Shown piece after piece: positions 6,429 to 8,794 of a DNA stretch of 8,794 nt. Position 1 is the first letter of the stretch. Each line of letters starts with the position of its first letter. Position numbers and translations under genes: made by a program. A model generated the notes under the pieces. It saw only the letters and a program-made list of their open reading frames with translations. It had not been told where the DNA came from and ran no database searches. Origin of the DNA: CAZRZN01 sp964604565 (GTDB lineage Bacteria > Pseudomonadota > Alphaproteobacteria > Rhodobacterales > Rhodobacteraceae); NCBI GenBank assembly GCA_964604565.1, contig CAZRZN010000185.1, forward strand, positions 1 through 8,794, given 5' to 3'.

Positions 6429-6463
6429 GCGGCGGCGCCTCTCCTCCTCCCTGGCGTCGCCGC
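6429..6463 (+). ncRNA. CcsR-like hairpin 4, terminator-like
   Basis: The stem GCGGCGGCGCC (6429-6439) pairs with GGCGTCGCCGC (6453-6463), 11 pairs with one G-U. The common loop is at 6440-6452. Compared with unit 2, the A-T pair 6328:6346 is replaced by G-C (6437:6455), a compensatory change. Five Ts (6467-6471) follow three bases after the stem, so this hairpin may also act as a partial terminator. Confidence 0.9.
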
Positions 6464-6477
6464 ACCTTTTTCAGTTT

Positions 6478-6508
6478 CGGGGCCCCTCTCCTCCTCCCTG
6501 GGGTCTCG
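6478..6508 (+). ncRNA. CcsR-like hairpin 5
   Basis: The stem CGGGGCCCC (6478-6486) pairs with GGGGTCTCG (6500-6508), nine pairs including two G-U. The loop (6487-6499) is the same 13 bases. It is the last unit and lies only eight bases before the final terminator, so loop and terminator would end up on one short RNA. Confidence 0.87.
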
Positions 6509-6515
6509 TTCACTT

Positions 6516-6547
6516 GACCCGCGGTGCCTGTCACCGCGGGTCTTTTT
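6516..6547 (+). terminator. Intrinsic terminator of the DUF1127-sRNA transcript
   Basis: GACCCGCGGTG (6516-6526) and CACCGCGGGTC (6532-6542) form a perfect 11-bp stem with the loop CCTGT, followed by five Ts (6543-6547). This is the strongest terminator in the window and marks the 3' end of the sRNA cluster. Confidence 0.93.
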
Positions 6548-6552
6548 ACGTT

Positions 6553-6592
6553 GCGCGCGCCCCGACGCGCGCGACGGGTGGCAAAGGTGGCC
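6553..6592 (+). repeat. 40-bp GC-rich direct repeat, copy 1
   Basis: This element is 38/40 identical to 6648-6687. It begins with alternating GC, contains the inverted GCGCGC (6553-6558 with 6567-6572) and ends GACGGGTGGCAAAGGTGGCC. It starts six bases after the T run of the sRNA terminator. The copies are 95 bp apart, not a multiple of three, so they are not a repeated coding motif. Confidence 0.75.
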
Positions 6593-6647
6593 TTGCGCAG
6601 CAAGGATCACATGCCACACCCCCGATCCCATAAGGCCAACGGCAAAA

Positions 6648-6687
6648 GCGCGCGCCCCGACGCGCGGGACGGGTGGCAAAGATGGCC
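6648..6687 (+). repeat. 40-bp GC-rich direct repeat, copy 2
   Basis: This is the second copy of the element at 6553-6592. The differences are C6572 to G6667 and G6587 to A6682. The first slightly weakens the inner GCGCGC dyad, and the GGGTGGCAAAG core is unchanged. The flanks of the two copies are unrelated, which suggests a short mobile or dispersed intergenic repeat rather than a longer tandem duplication. Confidence 0.75.
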
Positions 6688-6927
6688 CCCAGCACCCCGC
6701 CCCCTCAGCACGGGAATGCAACCGCCCCGTCAACGGCGCGACCATGCCCGTCTCGATCCCGGCCCAAGGGACGGTGGGCGGGGCGAACGCGCAGCGGAGC
6801 GTCTTGCCGAAGGCAAGCCCGCCAACCGTGCCGCGGACCCACCCGCCACCCGTGCCGCAACCGCCTCTTTCCCTCCGCCCTCCCATTCGCTAGACCCACG
6901 CCAAGACCGTGGACAAGGACCCGACCG

Positions 6928-8794
6928 ATGCCCCTTGAGAAAAGCTTCAACGCCGCCGAGGCCGAACCCCGCCTCACCGCGAAATGGATGGAAACCGGCG
7001 CCTTCCGCGCCGGCGCGAACAAATCGCGCGACGAAAGCTTCACCGTCATGATCCCGCCGCCGAATGTCACCGGCGCCCTGCACGTGGGTCATGCCTTCAA
7101 CAACACGCTTCAGGACATCCTGATCCGCTGGCACCGGATGCGCGGCTTCGACACGCTCTGGCAGCCCGGACAGGACCACGCGGGCATCGCCACCCAGCTT
7201 CAGGTCGAAAAGAAACTGATGGCAGAGGAAGGCAAGCGCCGCACCGACCTGTCGCGCGGTGAATTCCTCGACCGCGTCTGGGAATGGAAGGGCCAGTCCG
7301 GCGGCACCATCATCAACCAGCTTCAGCGCCTCGGCTGCTCCTGCGACTGGGACCGCAACGCCTTCACTATGGCGGGCGCCCCGGGCGATCCGCGCACCGG
7401 CCATGAAAACAGCCCCGATTTCCACGATGCGGTGATCAAGGTCTTTGTCGACATGTTCGAAAAGGGCCTGATCTACCGCGGCAAGCGCCTCGTGAACTGG
7501 GACCCGCACTTTGAGACCGCGATCTCCGACCTCGAGGTGGAGAACGTCGAGACACCGGGCCATATGTGGCACTTCAAATACCCGCTCGCGGGCGGCGCCA
7601 CCTACACCTATGTCGAAAAGGACGCGGACGGCACCGTCCTGATGGAGGAAGAGCGCGATTACATCTCCATCGCGACCACCCGCCCTGAAACCATGCTGGG
7701 CGACGGCGCCGTGGCCGTTCATCCCGGTGACGAACGCTATGCGCCGCTGATCGGCACGCTCTGTGAAATCCCCGTGGGGCCAAAGGAACACCGCCGCCTG
7801 ATCCCGATCATCACGGACGACTACCCCGATCCCGACTTCGGCTCCGGCGCGGTGAAGATCACCGGCGCGCATGATTTCAACGACTATCAGGTGGCCAAAC
7901 GCGGCGGCATCCCGCTCTACCGCCTGATGGACACCCGCGCCCGGATGCGCGACGACGGCACCCCCTATGCAGAGGCCGCGCAGATCGCCATGCAGGCCGC
8001 CGAGGGCGCGCGCTCCCTGACCGTCGCAGAGGCGGACGCCCTGAACCTCGTGCCCGATCACCTGCGCGGCCTCGACCGGTTCGACGCGCGCGAAAAGGTC
8101 GTGGCAGAGATCACCGCAGAGGGTCTGGCCGTGATGACACAGCCCTCCGATCCCCGGCTGGGCACGGCGGCCAGGAAACCCGTCGCCCCCGAAGAGGGCG
8201 GAGAGGCGCGTGACGAGCCCGAACAGCTCGTTCCCCTGGTGGAGTCCAAGCCGATCATGCAGCCCTTCGGCGACCGCTCCAAGGTGGTGATCGAACCGAT
8301 GCTCACGGACCAATGGTTCGTCGATGCCGAAAAGGTCGTCGGCCCCGCGCTGGAGGCCGTGCGCACCGGCGAGATCGCGATCATCCCGGAGGCGGGCGAA
8401 AAGACCTATTACCACTGGCTTGAGAATATCGAACCGTGGTGCATCTCCCGTCAGCTCTGGTGGGGCCACCAGATCCCCGTCTGGTATGTCCCGGGCGAAG
8501 AGGACTGGTATCCGATCTGCGCCGCCACCGAGGAGGAGGCGCTTGAAAAGGCCCGCCTGCAATCGCCCGACGGCACCGAATTCCGCATCGTCGCCGACAT
8601 GACGGAGGCGTCCGAGGTGCTCGCCGCCAACCGCAAGCTGATGGACACGCAGGACGAAGGCACGATCCGCAGCTTTGCCGGTCCGATGCAACTGCCCATG
8701 TTCCGCGATCCCGACGTCCTCGACACGTGGTTCTCGTCGGGCATCTGGCCCATCGGCACCCTTGGCTGGCCCGAGGATACCGATGAGATGCGCC
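6928..8794 (+). CDS. valS: Valyl-tRNA synthetase, N-terminal part (runs off the window)
   Basis: This class Ia enzyme charges tRNA-Val with valine and edits misactivated threonine. The first 622 codons are in the window, roughly two thirds of the gene. The catalytic HIGH motif is seen as HVGH (52-55) within PPPNVTGALHVGHA. The CP1 editing domain includes ATTRPETMLGDGAVAVHP (249-266) and GSGAVKITGAHDFNDY (306-321). The second half of the Rossmann fold shows EPMLTDQWFVD (456-466), ISRQLWWGHQIPVWY (506-520) and DVLDTWFSSGIWP (596-608). The KMSKS loop and anticodon-binding domain lie beyond the right end. A charged stretch at about 408-440 looks like a small lineage-specific insertion. The start at 6928 has AAGGA (6915-6919) eight bases upstream. 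No frameshift is seen. Confidence 0.97.
   Translation, partial: MPLEKSFNAAEAEPRLTAKWMETGAFRAGANKSRDESFTVMIPPPNVTGALHVGHAFNNTLQDILIRWHRMRGFDTLWQPGQDHAGIATQLQVEKKLMAEEGKRRTDLSRGEFLDRVWEWKGQSGGTIINQLQRLGCSCDWDRNAFTMAGAPGDPRTGHENSPDFHDAVIKVFVDMFEKGLIYRGKRLVNWDPHFETAISDLEVENVETPGHMWHFKYPLAGGATYTYVEKDADGTVLMEEERDYISIATTRPETMLGDGAVAVHPGDERYAPLIGTLCEIPVGPKEHRRLIPIITDDYPDPDFGSGAVKITGAHDFNDYQVAKRGGIPLYRLMDTRARMRDDGTPYAEAAQIAMQAAEGARSLTVAEADALNLVPDHLRGLDRFDAREKVVAEITAEGLAVMTQPSDPRLGTAARKPVAPEEGGEARDEPEQLVPLVESKPIMQPFGDRSKVVIEPMLTDQWFVDAEKVVGPALEAVRTGEIAIIPEAGEKTYYHWLENIEPWCISRQLWWGHQIPVWYVPGEEDWYPICAATEEEALEKARLQSPDGTEFRIVADMTEASEVLAANRKLMDTQDEGTIRSFAGPMQLPMFRDPDVLDTWFSSGIWPIGTLGWPEDTDEMR

Larger units (their letters stand above)
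6286..6547 (+). ncRNA. CcsR/cuckoo-type small RNA array, five units plus terminator
   Basis: Five stem-loops follow the DUF1127 gene on the same strand. All expose the identical 13-base loop TCTCCTCCTCCCT, containing CCTCCTCCC (starts 6296, 6334, 6405, 6443, 6490), and each is closed by its own GC-rich stem. This motif in the loop, in tandem hairpins behind a DUF1127 gene, defines the CcsR sRNAs of R. sphaeroides and the wider 'cuckoo' family of alphaproteobacterial RNAs. The loop equals the anti-Shine-Dalgarno sequence and can pair with GGGAGGAGG-like sites in mRNAs. The plus strand is the transcribed one, because several stem positions pair only as G-U in that orientation. The array ends in an intrinsic terminator. 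The known role in R. sphaeroides (stress response, C1 metabolism via flhR, pyruvate dehydrogenase) is assumed here, not shown. Confidence 0.92.
6548..6927. other. 380-bp non-coding stretch upstream of valS
   Basis: No supported gene is seen. Long open frames exist on both strands, but they run into valS in other frames and encode Arg/Pro-rich sequence. The stretch holds a duplicated 40-bp element (6553-6592 and 6648-6687), the perfect stem-loops CCTTGC-GCA-GCAAGG (6591-6605) and CTTGCC-GAA-GGCAAG (6803-6817), and a 17-bp direct repeat starting CCCGCCA (6818-6834 and 6842-6858, one mismatch). A weak promoter candidate for valS is TTTCCC (6868-6873), 17 bases, TAGACC (6891-6896), with three of six matches in each box. 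Confidence 0.45.

Noticed and set aside
6286..6508. CRISPR array
   Set aside because: The repeated core is a 13-base loop with variable complementary flanks and uneven, partly duplicated spacing. There are no long identical repeats with unique spacers and no cas genes.
6207..6893. Open frames on both strands across the hairpin array that would encode repeat proteins
   Set aside because: The repeated peptides come from the repeated RNA hairpins. Stem changes preserve base pairing rather than any amino-acid sequence, and the repeat spacing (38, 71, 38, 47) is not a constant multiple of three.
8530..8539. GAGGAGGAGG in valS as a target of the CCTCCTCCC loops
   Set aside because: It encodes three Glu codons in frame far inside the gene, a chance match to a low-complexity motif without start-codon context.
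6730..8691. A long open frame on the minus strand (653 codons) opposite valS
   Set aside because: valS on the plus strand has unambiguous motifs throughout. The antisense frame is a GC-bias shadow with no recognisable domain and extends into non-coding sequence.

Overview
The window looks like a chromosomal piece of a GC-rich alphaproteobacterium of the Rhodobacteraceae (roseobacter/Rhodobacter group). The basis is the high-GC third codon positions, the run SPOR lipoprotein - D-Ala-D-Ala carboxypeptidase - tmk - holB, an Mrp/ApbC ATPase, and above all a DUF1127 gene followed by hairpins carrying CCTCCTCCC loops. That last arrangement is known from Rhodobacter sphaeroides (ccaF1-ccsR1-4). The assignment rests on reading the sequence, not on a database search.

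Left part (1-3427, continuing to 4542). A tRNA-Ser(UGA) gene lies on the minus strand with its own intrinsic terminator. Then, on the plus strand, come a lipoprotein with an RlpA-like region and a C-terminal SPOR domain, and after a 342-bp gap with several dyads a three-gene operon. In this operon a penicillin-binding D,D-carboxypeptidase, thymidylate kinase and the DNA polymerase III delta' subunit are joined by 4-bp start/stop overlaps (GTGA, ATGA). Cell-wall maturation and septal peptidoglycan recognition thus sit next to dTTP supply and the clamp loader.

Middle (4642-5706). mrp (apbC), a scaffold/carrier ATPase for Fe-S clusters, is on the minus strand. It converges on holB and diverges from the DUF1127 gene.

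Right part (5707-8794). A possible RpoH-type promoter precedes a 73-aa DUF1127 protein resembling CcaF1. Downstream is an array of five stem-loops, each showing the identical 13-nt loop TCTCCTCCTCCCT (motif CCTCCTCCC), closed by a strong intrinsic terminator. This is a CcsR ('cuckoo') small-RNA cluster with five units; the published R. sphaeroides cluster has four. Units 1-2 and 3-4 are a tandem duplication whose differences preserve pairing on the plus-strand RNA, so the RNA structure is under selection. The DUF1127 protein and the hairpins probably come from one stress-induced transcript that is then processed. In R. sphaeroides these RNAs act in stress control of C1 metabolism and pyruvate dehydrogenase, and CcaF1 binds RNA and helps mature them.

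A 380-bp non-coding stretch with a duplicated 40-bp GC-rich element separates the array from valS (valyl-tRNA synthetase), which runs off the right end of the window. The most interesting part of the window is the five-unit sRNA array at 6286-6547.
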